DNA of 64,000 nt from Novilysobacter_A longmucuonensis (GCF_046600735.1 NZ_JBJMAW010000003.1:248001-312000), one strand, 5' to 3'; positions 15,752 through 24,700 are shown, numbered from the stretch's first letter. Translations and numbers: made by a program. The notes: a model not told the origin generated them from the sequence alone.

Positions 15752-16276
15752 GTGGAGCCGGTCTTGCCGGAGCTGGTTCTGATCGCCGCGCTGGACCGCC
15801 ACCGCGCGATCGGTCGCGGCAACGAACTGCCGTGGCGACTGCCCGACGATCTCAAGCGCTTCAAGGCGCTGACGCTGGGCAAGCCGGTGCTGATGGGGCG
15901 CAGGACCGCTGAATCCCTGGGCCGGGCGTTGCCGGGGCGCCGCAACCTGGTGCTGACCCGGTCGGGCCGGGTGCCGTTCGAGGGCATGCAGGCGGTCGCG
16001 TCACTGGATGCCGCGCGCATCGCCGCGACCGATGGCGGCAGCGCCGCCGGGGCTCCGCACGAGCTGTGCGTGATCGGCGGCGGCGAGGTCTATGCGCTGT
16101 GCCTGCCGCAGGCGCAGCGGATGCACCTGACCCACGTCGATACCGTGGTTGGGGACGCCGATGCGTTCTTTCCCGTGTTCGACCCGGGGCAGTGGCAGGT
16201 CACCGCGCGCGAGCCGCACGCGGCCGACGCCCGCCACGCGCATGCATTCGCCTTCACCGACTACCGCCGCCTGTAG
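15752..16276 (+). CDS. folA: Dihydrofolate reductase FolA
   Basis: A 174-residue DHFR that reduces DHF to THF with NADPH. Motifs are the N-terminal strand L-I-A-A-L-D, the catalytic loop I-G-R-G-N-E-L-P-W-R-L-P-D-D (with the acidic residue at D32 in this numbering), G-K-P-V-L-M-G-R-R-T and V-I-G-G-G-E-V-Y. The start is GTG 15752, 3 bp after thyA; the true N-terminus could be a few codons later. The TAG stop (16274-16276) is supplied by a REP palindrome that begins at 16273. Confidence 0.95.
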   Translation: MEPVLPELVLIAALDRHRAIGRGNELPWRLPDDLKRFKALTLGKPVLMGRRTAESLGRALPGRRNLVLTRSGRVPFEGMQAVASLDAARIAATDGGSAAGAPHELCVIGGGEVYALCLPQAQRMHLTHVDTVVGDADAFFPVFDPGQWQVTAREPHAADARHAHAFAFTDYRRL

Positions 16277-16293
16277 GAGCGGCTTCAGCCGCG
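16273..16293. repeat. REP palindrome supplying the folA stop codon
   Basis: Sequence GTAGGAGCGGCTTCAGCCGC plus G; bases 2-4 form the folA TAG stop. Confidence 0.9.
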
Positions 16294-16374
16294 CTGGTTT
16301 GACACCACAGGTGGGAACCGGATCGCAACCGGCGGCGTCCGGCCGCCCTCGTCGCTCCAGCTGCAGCGCTCAGC

Positions 16375-16477
16375 TCCCTCCTTGGGAAAAGGAGGGTTGG
16401 GGAGGATTTGCTTCTGCTCTTCAAGCAACGGCACCAGCAACAGCAAATCCCCCCAACCCCCTTTTTCAAAGGGGGGA
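16375..16477. repeat. Long inverted repeat between convergent folA and apaH
   Basis: Left arm about 16375-16411 (TCCCTCCTTGGGAAAAGGAG, then GGTTGGGGAGGATTTGC) pairs with right arm 16443-16477 (GCAAATCCCCCCAACCCCCT, then TTTTCAAAGGGGGGA). Each arm has its own internal stem, so the whole can form a cruciform. It lies between the 3' ends of folA and apaH and is well placed as a bidirectional terminator. The remainder of the gap (16294-16559) holds no gene. Confidence 0.75.
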
Positions 16478-16559
16478 ACTGCCGGCAGCCACAAGCGGCA
16501 TCACTCGATGCTTGGCTCGATATGCCGTCGGCCTTAGAACTTAAAACCTCCGTTCCGTA

Positions 16560-17441
16560 TCACCGCCGCCCACGCTGCTTCTGCGGCCGCCGCGGCGGCC
16601 GCGACCTCGGCGGATCGGCCGGTACATCGCGCCCGGGCACCTGCACCACGCGCAGTTCCTCGGTGTCGAGCTGCAGCGCGGTGAGCTTGCCGCCCCAGAC
16701 CGCGCCGGTGTCGATCGCATGCACGCCGTGGCCGATGAACAGCCCCAGCGCCGACCAGTGGCCGCAGACGATCTTCAGGTCGCGCTCCGCCCGCCCCGGC
16801 ACCGCGTACCACGGGTACAGGCCGGCCGGCTGGGTGCCGGGGACGCCCTTGTCCTCGAATGCGATGCGGCCGCGCGGAGAGCAGTAGCGCAGCCGCGTCA
16901 TCGTGTTGATGATCGCGCGATCGCGCTCGACCCCGCTGAGCTGCGGGTTCCACGCCGGCCCGTCGCCGTACATGTTCTTGAGCAGGCGCCGGTACTGTTC
17001 GCCCTGCAGTTTCTCCTCGATCTCGCGTGCGTGGCGCTGGGCGAGTTGGGTGGTCCACTTCGGGGCGAGCCCGGCGTGCACCATCATCCAGCCGAGTTCG
17101 CGGTCGACATGCACCAGCTTCTGCATGCGCAGCCAGCCGAGCAGCACGTCGCGGTCCTCGGCCAGCACGATGCGCTGCAGGTCCGGGTTGACCTTGCGTT
17201 GCTCCTCCTCGCGGCGCTCGCCGATTGCCAGCAGCGACAGGTCGTGGTTGCCCAGCACGACGCTCGCGCACTCGCGCAGCGAATGCACCAGCCGCAGGGT
17301 CTCAAGCGACTGCCCGCCGCGGTTGACCAGGTCGCCGCAGAACCACAGCCGGTCGCTTGCCGGGTCGAACGAGATGCGCTCGAGCAGGCGCGCGGTGGCG
17401 TCGTAACAGCCCTGCAGGTCGCCGATGGCCCAGGTGGTCAT
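16560..17441 (-). CDS. apaH: Symmetrical bis(5'-nucleosyl)-tetraphosphatase ApaH
   Basis: A 293-residue calcineurin-type phosphoesterase that splits Ap4A into two ADP. The metal-binding motifs are complete: G-D-L-Q-G-C-Y (7-13), G-D-L-V-N-R-G (36-42) and G-N-H-D (64-67), with downstream H-A-G-L and G-H-W-S. The C-terminus has a basic, Pro/Arg-rich tail of about 20 residues that is not part of the fold. It is last in the leftward lptD-surA-pdxA-rsmA-apaG-apaH series and starts 10 bp after apaG. Confidence 0.97.
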   Translation of the reverse strand: MTTWAIGDLQGCYDATARLLERISFDPASDRLWFCGDLVNRGGQSLETLRLVHSLRECASVVLGNHDLSLLAIGERREEEQRKVNPDLQRIVLAEDRDVLLGWLRMQKLVHVDRELGWMMVHAGLAPKWTTQLAQRHAREIEEKLQGEQYRRLLKNMYGDGPAWNPQLSGVERDRAIINTMTRLRYCSPRGRIAFEDKGVPGTQPAGLYPWYAVPGRAERDLKIVCGHWSALGLFIGHGVHAIDTGAVWGGKLTALQLDTEELRVVQVPGRDVPADPPRSRPPRRPQKQRGRR

Positions 17442-17451
17442 GCGATGCCCA

Positions 17452-17835
17452 TCAGTGCAGCGTGCGCGGCACAGTCAGGGTGAATGCCGGGACCGGCGCC
17501 TCGAACTCGGTGCCATCGTCGGCGAGCATCGCGTAGCTGCCCTGCATCGTGCCCAGGTCGGTCTCCAGCACCGCCCCGGAGGTGTAGCGGAAGCCTTCGC
17601 CCGGCTTCAGCCACGGCTGCTCGCCGACCACCCCTTCGCCCCGGACCTGCTGCACCTTGCCGTTGGCATCGGTGATCTCCCAGCGGCGCGACAGCAGGCG
17701 CGCCGGCACGCGGCCGCTGTTACGGATGTGGATGGTGTAGGCGAAGACATAGCGAGCCTGCTCGGGCTCGGACTGGTCGTGGAGGTAACGCGTGGCGACT
17801 TCGATGTCGAAGACGTAATCGGTGTGGGGATCCAT
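17452..17835 (-). CDS. apaG: ApaG protein (CorD family)
   Basis: A 127-residue single-domain protein with a fibronectin-like fold. Family signatures are Y-V-F-A-Y-T-I-H-I-R-N, L-L-S-R-R-W-E-I-T-D-A-N-G, V-R-G-E-G-V-V-G-E-Q-P and the late G-T-M-Q-G-S-Y. The biochemical role is unsettled; links to divalent cation handling rest on Salmonella CorD phenotypes. ATG 17835 gives the canonical length. It lies between rsmA and apaH in the conserved order. Confidence 0.95.
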   Translation of the reverse strand: MDPHTDYVFDIEVATRYLHDQSEPEQARYVFAYTIHIRNSGRVPARLLSRRWEITDANGKVQQVRGEGVVGEQPWLKPGEGFRYTSGAVLETDLGTMQGSYAMLADDGTEFEAPVPAFTLTVPRTLH

Positions 17836-17995
17836 GCAGGCAGTGTAGTTGCAGGGCGGGGTGAGCGGAATGATGGTGAAGCGGGAAACAGTGAAGCGGC
17901 AACAATGAAGCGGGAGTGGGGAACGGAGGCGGGTTGGCAAACAAGTTTTCGTCCAGGGGCGCGATAGCGGTAAGGCAGCACCCCAGCGACGCGGT

Positions 17996-18829
17996 TCAAC
18001 CCTCCGTTCCCTGTTCCCTGTTCCCCGTTCCCTGCTCCGAAAGCGCATTGGCCAGGCGTACGAAGTCGGCCACCGGCAGTTGCTCGGCGCGCGCGTCGGA
18101 CCGTACGCCGGCGGCTTCGATCATGCCCGCCTCGCAGATCCTCGACAGAGCATTGCGCAGCGTCTTGCGGCGCTGGCCGAATGCGTCGCGTACGACATTG
18201 GCGAACGTCGTGCGGTCGGCGATGCCGATGCTTTCTGGCGCATGCGGCAGCAGGTGCACGACCGCCGATTCAACCTTGGGCGGCGGGTGGAACGCACCCG
18301 GCGGCACGCTGAACAGCGACGTGACCGTGCAATACGCCTGCAGCATCACGCTGAGGCGGCCGTATATCTTGCTGCCCGGCCCGGCCGCCATGCGGTCGAC
18401 AACCTCTTTTTGCAGCATGAACACCATGTCGCGGATCGACGCGGCGTGGTCCAGCGCATGGAACAGGATCGGCGAGGACAGGTTGTAGGGCAGGTTGCCG
18501 ACCAGCCGGATCGGACCTTCGTCGCCGGCCAACGCGTCGAAGTCAACGCTCAGCACGTCGCGGTGGATCACCGTCAGCGTGCCGTGCGCATGCGCGGCCT
18601 CGGTCAGCGGGAAGATCAGGTCGCGGTCGAACTCGATCACGGTGAGCTCGCCGTGGCGGTCGAGCAGCGGGAAGGTGATCGCGCCCTGGCCCGGGCCGAT
18701 CTCGACCAGCCGGTCACCGGGCTTGGGGTTCACCGCCTGCACGATCTTGTCGATGATGCCGCGCTCGTGCAGGAAGTGCTGGCCGAGGCTCTTCTTGGGC
18801 GGCTCGTGGAAATGGCTGCTGCGGGTCAT
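17996..18829 (-). CDS. rsmA: 16S rRNA (A1518/A1519-N6) dimethyltransferase RsmA
   Basis: A 277-residue Rossmann-fold methyltransferase that dimethylates two adenosines in helix 45 of 16S rRNA. Motifs are S-L-G-Q-H-F-L (14-20), the SAM loop V-E-I-G-P-G-Q-G-A-I-T, the catalytic N-L-P-Y-N-L-S-S-P and F-H-P-P-P-K-V-E-S-A-V. The last 13 residues (E-Q-G-T-G-N-R-E-Q-G-T-E-G) are translated from a GGGAACA-type heptamer repeat at 18000-18040, so the normal C-terminus has been extended or replaced by repeat sequence. The 160-bp gap to apaG is repeat-like and has no gene. Confidence 0.96.
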   Translation of the reverse strand: MTRSSHFHEPPKKSLGQHFLHERGIIDKIVQAVNPKPGDRLVEIGPGQGAITFPLLDRHGELTVIEFDRDLIFPLTEAAHAHGTLTVIHRDVLSVDFDALAGDEGPIRLVGNLPYNLSSPILFHALDHAASIRDMVFMLQKEVVDRMAAGPGSKIYGRLSVMLQAYCTVTSLFSVPPGAFHPPPKVESAVVHLLPHAPESIGIADRTTFANVVRDAFGQRRKTLRNALSRICEAGMIEAAGVRSDARAEQLPVADFVRLANALSEQGTGNREQGTEG

Positions 18830-18853
18830 GGCGGATGGCCGGTTGAAGGGGCG

Positions 18854-19089
18854 TTTTTTGACGCGGATTAACGCGGATGGACGCGGATGGACGCGGATCA
18901 AGGTGAAGAAGCAGAGGGGAATTCTGTTGCGAATGCCGGTATTGGGAGTCATCGCAAAACAGTTCCCACTCTGGAGATCCGTTTTCGCGGGGATAGGGCT
19001 TGGTCCGGCGGGCGGCAAGGCCCGATCCGCCGAACAGCATCGTTCCACTGATTCTTATCCGCTCTTATCCGTGTTCATCCGCGTCAAAA
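18854..19089. repeat. 236-bp element with inverted termini (copy 2)
   Basis: The left end TTTTTTGACGCGGATTAACG carries further tandem ACGCGGATG units. The right end is the inverse, ATCCGTGTTCATCCGCGTCA followed by AAA. The length and termini match the 5327-5563 element. The right arm lies within the last codons of pdxA, and the rest fills the pdxA-rsmA gap. Confidence 0.65.
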
Positions 19090-20068
19090 CCGCTTCACTC
19101 CGAACCCGCACGATCCGCGCACAGGCCTCGGCGGCGGCGAACAGGCTCGACGGGTCGGCCGTGCCGGTCCCGGCCAGGTCGAGCGCGGTGCCGTGGTCGA
19201 CCGCGACGCGCGGGTAGGGCAGGCCGAGGGTGAAATTAACCGCCTGCTCGAAGCCGCTGTACTTGAGCACCGGCAGGCCTTGGTCGTGGTACATCGCCAG
19301 CACCGCATCGAAATCGTGCAGCTTGCCGGGCAGGAACGCGGTGTCGGCCGGCAACGGGCCGATCAGCTGCAGGCCCTCGCCGCGCAGGTGCTCGAGCACG
19401 GGCTCGATGATGTCGATTTCCTCGCGGCCGAGATGCCCGGCCTCGCCGGCGTGCGGGTTCAGGCCGAGCACCGCGATGGCCGGCGCGGCGATCCCGAAAT
19501 CGCGCTGCAGGGCGCGATGCAGGATGCGGATGGTGCCGGCCAGCCGCGGGCCATCGATCGCGTCGGCGACCTGGCGCAACGGCAGGTGGGTGGTGGCCAG
19601 GGCGACGCGGACGATGTGATTGGCCAGCATCATCACCACCTCGCATCGGGCGTGGGCGGCGAGCAGCTCGGTGGTGCCGGTGTAGGCGATGCCGGCCTGG
19701 TTGATCACGGCCTTGTGCACCGGCCCGGTCACCAGGCCATCGAAGCGGCCCTGCAGGCATGCCTCCGCGGCGGTGTGCAGCGCATCGATCACCGCGCCGG
19801 CGTTGCGCGGCTCCAGCACCCCCGGGCGCGAGGGTGCGGCGTTGCGGATCTCGACCAGACCGAGCGTGCCCGGCACGGTCGCCGGCGCATCCGGATCGTC
19901 GGAAAAGGCCAGCGGCAGGCCGAGCCGTTCGGCCGCCTGCCGCAGCACATCGGGATCGCCGAATGCGGTCAGCCCGTAGTCGCGGCGCTGCTGCGCGAGC
20001 CGGACACACAGCTCCGGGCCGACGCCGGCCGGTTCGCCCGGTACCAGCGCGAGCCGGCGCGGGGGCAT
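19055..20068 (-). CDS. pdxA: 4-hydroxythreonine-4-phosphate dehydrogenase PdxA
   Basis: A 337-residue enzyme of the DXP-dependent pyridoxal phosphate pathway. Motifs include L-V-P-G-E-P-A-G-V-G-P-E-L (8-20), G-L-V-T-G-P-V-H-K, Y-T-G-T-T-E-L-L, L-G-L-N-P-H-A-G-E and A-M-Y-H-D-Q-G-L-P-V-L-K with the metal-binding His residues. The final residues (L-T-R-M-N-T-D-K-S-G) are translated from the right arm of the 236-bp element, so the C-terminus appears to have been recut by it. The start is 1 bp from the surA stop. Confidence 0.96.
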   Translation of the reverse strand: MPPRRLALVPGEPAGVGPELCVRLAQQRRDYGLTAFGDPDVLRQAAERLGLPLAFSDDPDAPATVPGTLGLVEIRNAAPSRPGVLEPRNAGAVIDALHTAAEACLQGRFDGLVTGPVHKAVINQAGIAYTGTTELLAAHARCEVVMMLANHIVRVALATTHLPLRQVADAIDGPRLAGTIRILHRALQRDFGIAAPAIAVLGLNPHAGEAGHLGREEIDIIEPVLEHLRGEGLQLIGPLPADTAFLPGKLHDFDAVLAMYHDQGLPVLKYSGFEQAVNFTLGLPYPRVAVDHGTALDLAGTGTADPSSLFAAAEACARIVRVRSEAVLTRMNTDKSG

Positions 20069-20069
20069 C

Positions 20070-21416
20070 TCAGCCGTCGCTGGCGGGCGCCGGCGCGTCC
20101 GGCGCATTGCCAGAGGCGTCGTCGTCGGGCGGGCCGATGCGGTAGTCGACGTACGCTTCGCCGCGCATCTCGCGCAGGAAGCGGTTCCACTCGTCCTCGA
20201 GCTTGCGGCGGCCGATGGTTTCGCTGACCTGGGCGCGGCGGTTGTCGGCGCCCACGTCGCTCTGGCGGCTGCCGAGGCGCTCGACGATGTGCCAGCCGGC
20301 CGGGGTGCGGAACGGCTTGGACACCTGGCCGTCCTGCAGTGAGGTGATCTGGGCGCCAAAATCAGGGCCGAACTGATCCGCCGTGAACCAGCCCAGATCG
20401 CCGCCACGGCTCTGCGAACTCGGGTCGTCGGAATGCTCGCGTGCGACTTCCGCGAAGTCGGCACCGCCGGCGATGCGCGCGCCCAAGGTGTCGATCTCGG
20501 CCTTGGCCGCGGCATCACTGACGTTGGGGTCCACGCGGACCAGGATGTGTCGGCCGTGGTACTGGGTCACCAGGTCGGGGCCGTCCTCGGAGGCGTCGCG
20601 GGTTTCCACCATCTGCAGCAACTGGAAGCCGCTGGGGCCACGCAACGTCGCGCTGACCTCGCCGGGCGCCATGTCTCTGACCAGCGTGGCGAACGCGACC
20701 GGGATCTCATCGAGGCTGCGCCAGCCCAGATCGCCGCCTTCCAGCGCATTGGGACTGTCGGAATAACGCACCGCCGCGGCCGCAAAATCCATCTCGCCGC
20801 GATCGAGCAGGCCCTTGATGCCTTCGACCTTCTGCTGTGCGATCGCGATCTGCTCCGGGGTCGCGCCTTCGGGCAGCGCCACCAGGATGTGGGCGAGGTG
20901 GAACTGTGCCCCCGACGCCTGCTGCGACTCCAGCGCCGCGTCGATCTCGGCATCGCTGACCGACACCCGGGTCTGCGCAAACCGCTGGCGCAGCCGCTGG
21001 ATGATCAGTTCGTCACGAATGGAGTCGCGGAATTCGGCATAGGAGGTGCCGTCGCTGGCGACCTGCCGGGCCAGTTGTTCGACGCTGACCTGGTTCTGGG
21101 CGGCGATGCCGGCGATCGCCTGGTCGACTTCCTGGTCGCCGACGCGCACGCCGGTGCCCGCCGCCCGCGCCACCTGCAGGTTGATGAGCACCAGCCGCTC
21201 CAGTACCTGCCGCTCGAGGATCTCGCGCGGCGGCAGCTGCTCGCTGCGGCCGGCGTACTGCAGCAGCACGTTGTTCAGCGCACGGTCGAGCTCGCTGCGC
21301 AGGATCACATCCTCATCGACCACCGCGGCGATGCCGTCGATGGGCTGCACCTGCTGGGCCTGTACGGAGGCAGCCAGTAACGCGGCGGCAAGGAGACACG
21401 CGAATAGTTTCTTCAT
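20070..21416 (-). CDS. surA: Periplasmic chaperone/peptidyl-prolyl isomerase SurA
   Basis: A 448-residue periplasmic chaperone for outer-membrane beta-barrel proteins. The signal peptide spans about residues 1-20 (M-K-K-L-F-A-C-L-L-A, ending V-Q-A). The N-terminal chaperone part has D-G-I-A-A-V-V-D-E-D-V-I-L-R-S-E-L. Two parvulin domains follow, recognisable from F-H-L-A-H-I-L-V-A-L and G-R-H-I-L-V-R-V, each with a G-G-D-L-G-W motif. The C-terminus is Asp/Ala/Pro-rich. It overlaps lptD by 4 bp upstream and is followed by pdxA after 1 bp. SurA assists LptD folding, which explains the operon. Confidence 0.97.
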   Translation of the reverse strand: MKKLFACLLAAALLAASVQAQQVQPIDGIAAVVDEDVILRSELDRALNNVLLQYAGRSEQLPPREILERQVLERLVLINLQVARAAGTGVRVGDQEVDQAIAGIAAQNQVSVEQLARQVASDGTSYAEFRDSIRDELIIQRLRQRFAQTRVSVSDAEIDAALESQQASGAQFHLAHILVALPEGATPEQIAIAQQKVEGIKGLLDRGEMDFAAAAVRYSDSPNALEGGDLGWRSLDEIPVAFATLVRDMAPGEVSATLRGPSGFQLLQMVETRDASEDGPDLVTQYHGRHILVRVDPNVSDAAAKAEIDTLGARIAGGADFAEVAREHSDDPSSQSRGGDLGWFTADQFGPDFGAQITSLQDGQVSKPFRTPAGWHIVERLGSRQSDVGADNRRAQVSETIGRRKLEDEWNRFLREMRGEAYVDYRIGPPDDDASGNAPDAPAPASDG

Positions 21417-23755
21417 AGGATCGAGTCGGGGGAGGGGTCGACTTCGCCGGGCGGCACGAAGGACGGTGGTACGAGATAAAGATCGTCGCGATCGTAGCCG
21501 AGGATAGCACGGCGCAATACGCCTTCGGTCTTCTGGCCGGCCGAGCCCAGGCCCTTGAGTTCGATCTCCAGGCGCAGTGAATCGTCCAGATCGCCGTCGC
21601 GGTCGCGCACGTAGCGCCGCGCGACCAGGCGCACCGCCACGCAGCAGCTTTCCCACTGCACGCCGGCGATGGATTCCAGCAGTTTGTCCTCCTCGATCGA
21701 GTAGTAGTAGCGGCCGACCAGGCTCCAGTTGCGGTCGATCGGGTACAGGAACGAGAAGTCCGCCTGCTCGACCAGCCCGCGCCGGTAGCGATAGCCCAGG
21801 TTGACCACGCCGCTGTCACCGACCAGGTAGCGCGCGCGGATGCTGGCCAGGTCTTCGCGGCGGAAGTTGGGGTCCCACTGGTAGGCGGCGTTGATCGTCC
21901 AGCGGTCTCCGGGCGAGACGCCGATGTCGGCGACCCAGGCCGACTGGCCGCGCTGGACCGCGTTGGTCTCGCCGGCGGAGACCCGGCTGTCCTCGAAATA
22001 GTGGATCTGGCCGACGCTGGCCGACAACCGCTCGCGCCCGTCGTCCTCGCTGATCAGGCGCGTGGTCAGCGCGGTGGTCAACTGGTTGGCGTCGATCTGC
22101 CGGTCCGGACCGGTATAGCGGTTGTCGCGGAACAACTGGCCCCAGCTGAAGGTCATCGGCCGGGTGTCGAACCGCGGTATCCCGCTCTGGTCGCGGTAGG
22201 GCACGTTGAGGTAGTAGATGCGCGGCTCGAGCGTGTGCAGGTAGGACTCGCCGAACAAGCGCGCCGGCCGGTCGAAGAACATGCCGGCGTCCACCGAGGT
22301 GATCGGCAGGGTGCGCGTGGGCGAGCCGTCACCGGTGCGGGCCGCCAGCGAGTCGTCCAGCTGGTAGGTGGTATAGCGCCAGGCGAGTCTCGGATTGACG
22401 AACCAGCTCGCGCCTTCCAGCGGCATGGCGATGTAGGGCTTGACGTCCAGCCGGCTGCCTTCTTCACGCACCGAGTGCTGGAAGCGCACCGCCTCGGCGT
22501 TGAGTCCGGCCTCGAACCAGCGCCCGACCGGCTGCGACCAGTTGAAGTATGCGCGCGGCAGCCGGTCGTACTGCAGGTTGCGTTCGGTCAGCGTGTAGTC
22601 GGCCAGCTGGTAGTGGTACGCCATCAATCCGGTGTTCCAGTGCCGGCCGCCGCCGAAAATGCCGGCCGTGCTGCGGATGGTGTAGGTCGATACCGCGTAC
22701 AGGCTGTTGCTGAAGTCCTCCAGGTAGTGCGGGTCGCTGACCCAGCCCAGATTGGCGCGTACCCGCCAGCGGCGACTCAGGTCATGGCTGGCATTGAGCC
22801 GGAACAGGCCGCGCTGGTCAGGCAGGGTGTCGCCCGCCACTCGCAGGTACCGCTCCGGCTCCCGCTCGGGCAGCTCGTCGCTGGGCATCCACTCGCCCGA
22901 CACCGTGCCGCGGCCGTCGGGATACAGCCAGCGGAACTCGCCGCCCAGTTGCGTGCCGCGATCGGTCATCAGGCGCGGCGTCAGGGTGGCGTCGTAGTTG
23001 GGCGCCAGGTTGAGGTAGATCGGCTGCTTCCAGTCGAAGCCGTTGCGGCTGGATAACGAGATCGACGGATACAGCAGGCCGGTGCGGCGGCGGTCGTCGA
23101 TCGGAAACATCAGCCACGGCACGTAGAGCACCGGCACGCGGCCGATCTGCACGACCGCGCCGTGGGCGACGCCCATGCCTTCCTCGGTGTCGATGTCGAT
23201 GCGGCGCGCGCGCAGCTGCCAGGCGCGCTGGTCGGGGTCGCAGGTCGAGTAGGTCGAGCCGATCAGTGCACCCTGCGCGCCCTCGAGCTGGATGCGCTCG
23301 GCGCCGCCATTGCCGCGGCGCTCGACCAGCTGATATTGCAGGTTCTCGATCCGGTGGCGGTCGGCGGTCTGGTTGCCTTGCGCGCGTTCGGCGACGATGC
23401 GCATGCCCGCGTCCTGGTAGCGCACGCTGCCCTCGGCGACGTACTGCCCGGTCTCCTCGTCGTAGGTCAGCTTGTCGGTGCCCAGGAACTGGTCGCCGCG
23501 GCTGAGCCGCACGTTGTCCTGCACCACGAGGTTCTCGCCCTCGCCGGAGCGCGACAGCTGGCCGCCTTCGATGTCGGTCGGCTCCTGTGCGCGTTGTTGC
23601 GCGGTCCCCTGCGGCACCGGCGCGTCGTCGAACGCCGGCACCACATCGCCGATCGGGCACAGGCCCCAGTCGTCGGCGTCCTCGTCCTGTGCATGGACCG
23701 GCAGGGCCAGCGAGATGCACAGCGTGAGCGGAAGCAGGCGAAGGGGTTTGCGCAC
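21413..23755 (-). CDS. lptD: LPS-assembly outer-membrane protein LptD
   Basis: A 780-residue outer-membrane beta-barrel that inserts lipopolysaccharide into the outer leaflet together with LptE. GTG 23755 was chosen because it starts a clean signal peptide (R-K-P-L-R-L-L-P-L-T-L, cleaved after V-H-A); an in-frame ATG at 23797 would add 14 residues. The N-terminal beta-jellyroll (OstA/LptA-like) includes D-N-V-R-L-S-R-G-D-Q-F and G-S-V-R-Y-Q-D-A-G-M. The barrel has the family P-W-L-M-F-P-I-D-D-R-R-R-T-G-L-L-Y-P segment and many aromatic-ended strands. The conserved P-I-D-R-N-W-S-L-V-G-R-Y-Y-Y motif lies near the C-terminus. It is the first gene of the leftward operon. Confidence 0.96.
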   Translation of the reverse strand: MRKPLRLLPLTLCISLALPVHAQDEDADDWGLCPIGDVVPAFDDAPVPQGTAQQRAQEPTDIEGGQLSRSGEGENLVVQDNVRLSRGDQFLGTDKLTYDEETGQYVAEGSVRYQDAGMRIVAERAQGNQTADRHRIENLQYQLVERRGNGGAERIQLEGAQGALIGSTYSTCDPDQRAWQLRARRIDIDTEEGMGVAHGAVVQIGRVPVLYVPWLMFPIDDRRRTGLLYPSISLSSRNGFDWKQPIYLNLAPNYDATLTPRLMTDRGTQLGGEFRWLYPDGRGTVSGEWMPSDELPEREPERYLRVAGDTLPDQRGLFRLNASHDLSRRWRVRANLGWVSDPHYLEDFSNSLYAVSTYTIRSTAGIFGGGRHWNTGLMAYHYQLADYTLTERNLQYDRLPRAYFNWSQPVGRWFEAGLNAEAVRFQHSVREEGSRLDVKPYIAMPLEGASWFVNPRLAWRYTTYQLDDSLAARTGDGSPTRTLPITSVDAGMFFDRPARLFGESYLHTLEPRIYYLNVPYRDQSGIPRFDTRPMTFSWGQLFRDNRYTGPDRQIDANQLTTALTTRLISEDDGRERLSASVGQIHYFEDSRVSAGETNAVQRGQSAWVADIGVSPGDRWTINAAYQWDPNFRREDLASIRARYLVGDSGVVNLGYRYRRGLVEQADFSFLYPIDRNWSLVGRYYYSIEEDKLLESIAGVQWESCCVAVRLVARRYVRDRDGDLDDSLRLEIELKGLGSAGQKTEGVLRRAILGYDRDDLYLVPPSFVPPGEVDPSPDSIL

Positions 23756-23875
23756 GCGGCGATCCGATGGGTAAAAGCGGCGGTTAGCTTGCCGCATACC
23801 TTGCAGGGGGGCAACGCGGACACCATCTTCACGGCCAGGGCATTCATCTTGACCGGTATTTCGCAGGAGACCACC

Positions 23876-24292
23876 GTGAGCACCCATCCGATCGAAAAAA
23901 CCGAAGCGCAGTGGCGTGAGCAGCTATCGCCGGAGCAGTACGCGGTCTGCCGTTGCTCGGCCACCGAACGCGCGTTCACCGGCCGGTTCTGGAACCACAA
24001 GGAGCCCGGCACCTACACCTGCGCGGCGTGCGGCGCGCCGCTGTTCTCCTCGGAGACCAAGTACGAATCCGGCAGCGGCTGGCCGAGCTATTGGCAGCCG
24101 CTCACCCCCGAGGCGATCCACGAAGTCAGCGATGACAGCCATGGCATGCGTCGGATCGAAGCCAAGTGCGCGCATTGCGATTCGCACCTGGGGCACGTAT
24201 TTTCCGACGGCCCCAAGCCGACCGGACTGCGCTATTGCGTCAATTCGGCGGCACTGGAGTTCGTGCCGCAAGCGGCGATCGGCGGCGGCTGA
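23876..24292 (+). CDS. msrB: Peptide-methionine (R)-S-oxide reductase MsrB
   Basis: A 138-residue enzyme that reduces methionine-R-sulfoxide in proteins. Zinc ligands are C49 and C52 (C-A-A-C) and C98 and C101 (C-A-H-C). The catalytic Cys is C121 in L-R-Y-C-V-N-S-A-A-L. G-S-G-W-P-S-Y and H-L-G-H-V-F are intact. The GTG at 23876 has a GGAGA ribosome site at a good distance. It is divergent from lptD, and its msrA counterpart is at 34763. Confidence 0.95.
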   Translation: MSTHPIEKTEAQWREQLSPEQYAVCRCSATERAFTGRFWNHKEPGTYTCAACGAPLFSSETKYESGSGWPSYWQPLTPEAIHEVSDDSHGMRRIEAKCAHCDSHLGHVFSDGPKPTGLRYCVNSAALEFVPQAAIGGG

Positions 24293-24349
24293 CCCGGTAC
24301 CCGCCATTCCAGCGAAAGCTGGAAGCCAGATGACCTCGATCTTGGCCTG

Positions 24350-24451
24350 CCCTTGTCCTTGCCCTTGCCCTTGCCTTTGCCCTTGCCCTTGCCCTTGCCC
24401 TTGCCCTTGCCCTTGCCCTTGCCCTTGCGCTTGCCGTTGCCGTTGCGCTTG
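24350..24451. repeat. Hexanucleotide tandem repeat (CCCTTG)n
   Basis: Thirteen hexamers (24350-24427, eleven of them exact CCCTTG) followed by four degenerate units (CGCTTG, CCGTTG). It lies just after msrB and before an inverted copy of the 240-bp repeat. Confidence 0.95.
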
Positions 24452-24460
24452 CTATTGATT

Positions 24461-24656
24461 CAACGCAGATCAATCAACGACGCCTCTCCACAGACCCCGA
24501 AGGGGCGGCGGGGGATGCCCGCCGTTTTTCGACCGAGCCATGGATGGCGAGTCGAAAAATCCCCGCGCTACTCCATGCCCGCACGGGAGGTGTGTCGGGG
24601 AAAGCCCTTTCTTTGTCTTTGGGCTTAGCAAAGAAAGTGACCCGCCTTCAGGCGGA
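24461..24656 (-). repeat. Dispersed 240-bp repeat, inverted diverged copy C
   Basis: Read on the minus strand this follows copies A and B: CGCCTGAAGGCGGGTCACTT, TTTCCCCGACAC, GGGGATTTTTCGACTCG and GCCCCTTCGGGGTCTGTGGA appear in the same order, with indels. Copies C and B are therefore head to head, 44 bp apart. Confidence 0.75.
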
Positions 24657-24700
24657 AGCTCTTGATCTTGATCTTGAGCGCGCGCTGCGATCTTAAAAAC

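Noticed and set aside
24350..24451. Pro-Leu or Ala-Arg repeat proteins from the CCCTTG tract
   Set aside because: These arise only from translation of the hexamer repeat and contain no independent coding signature.
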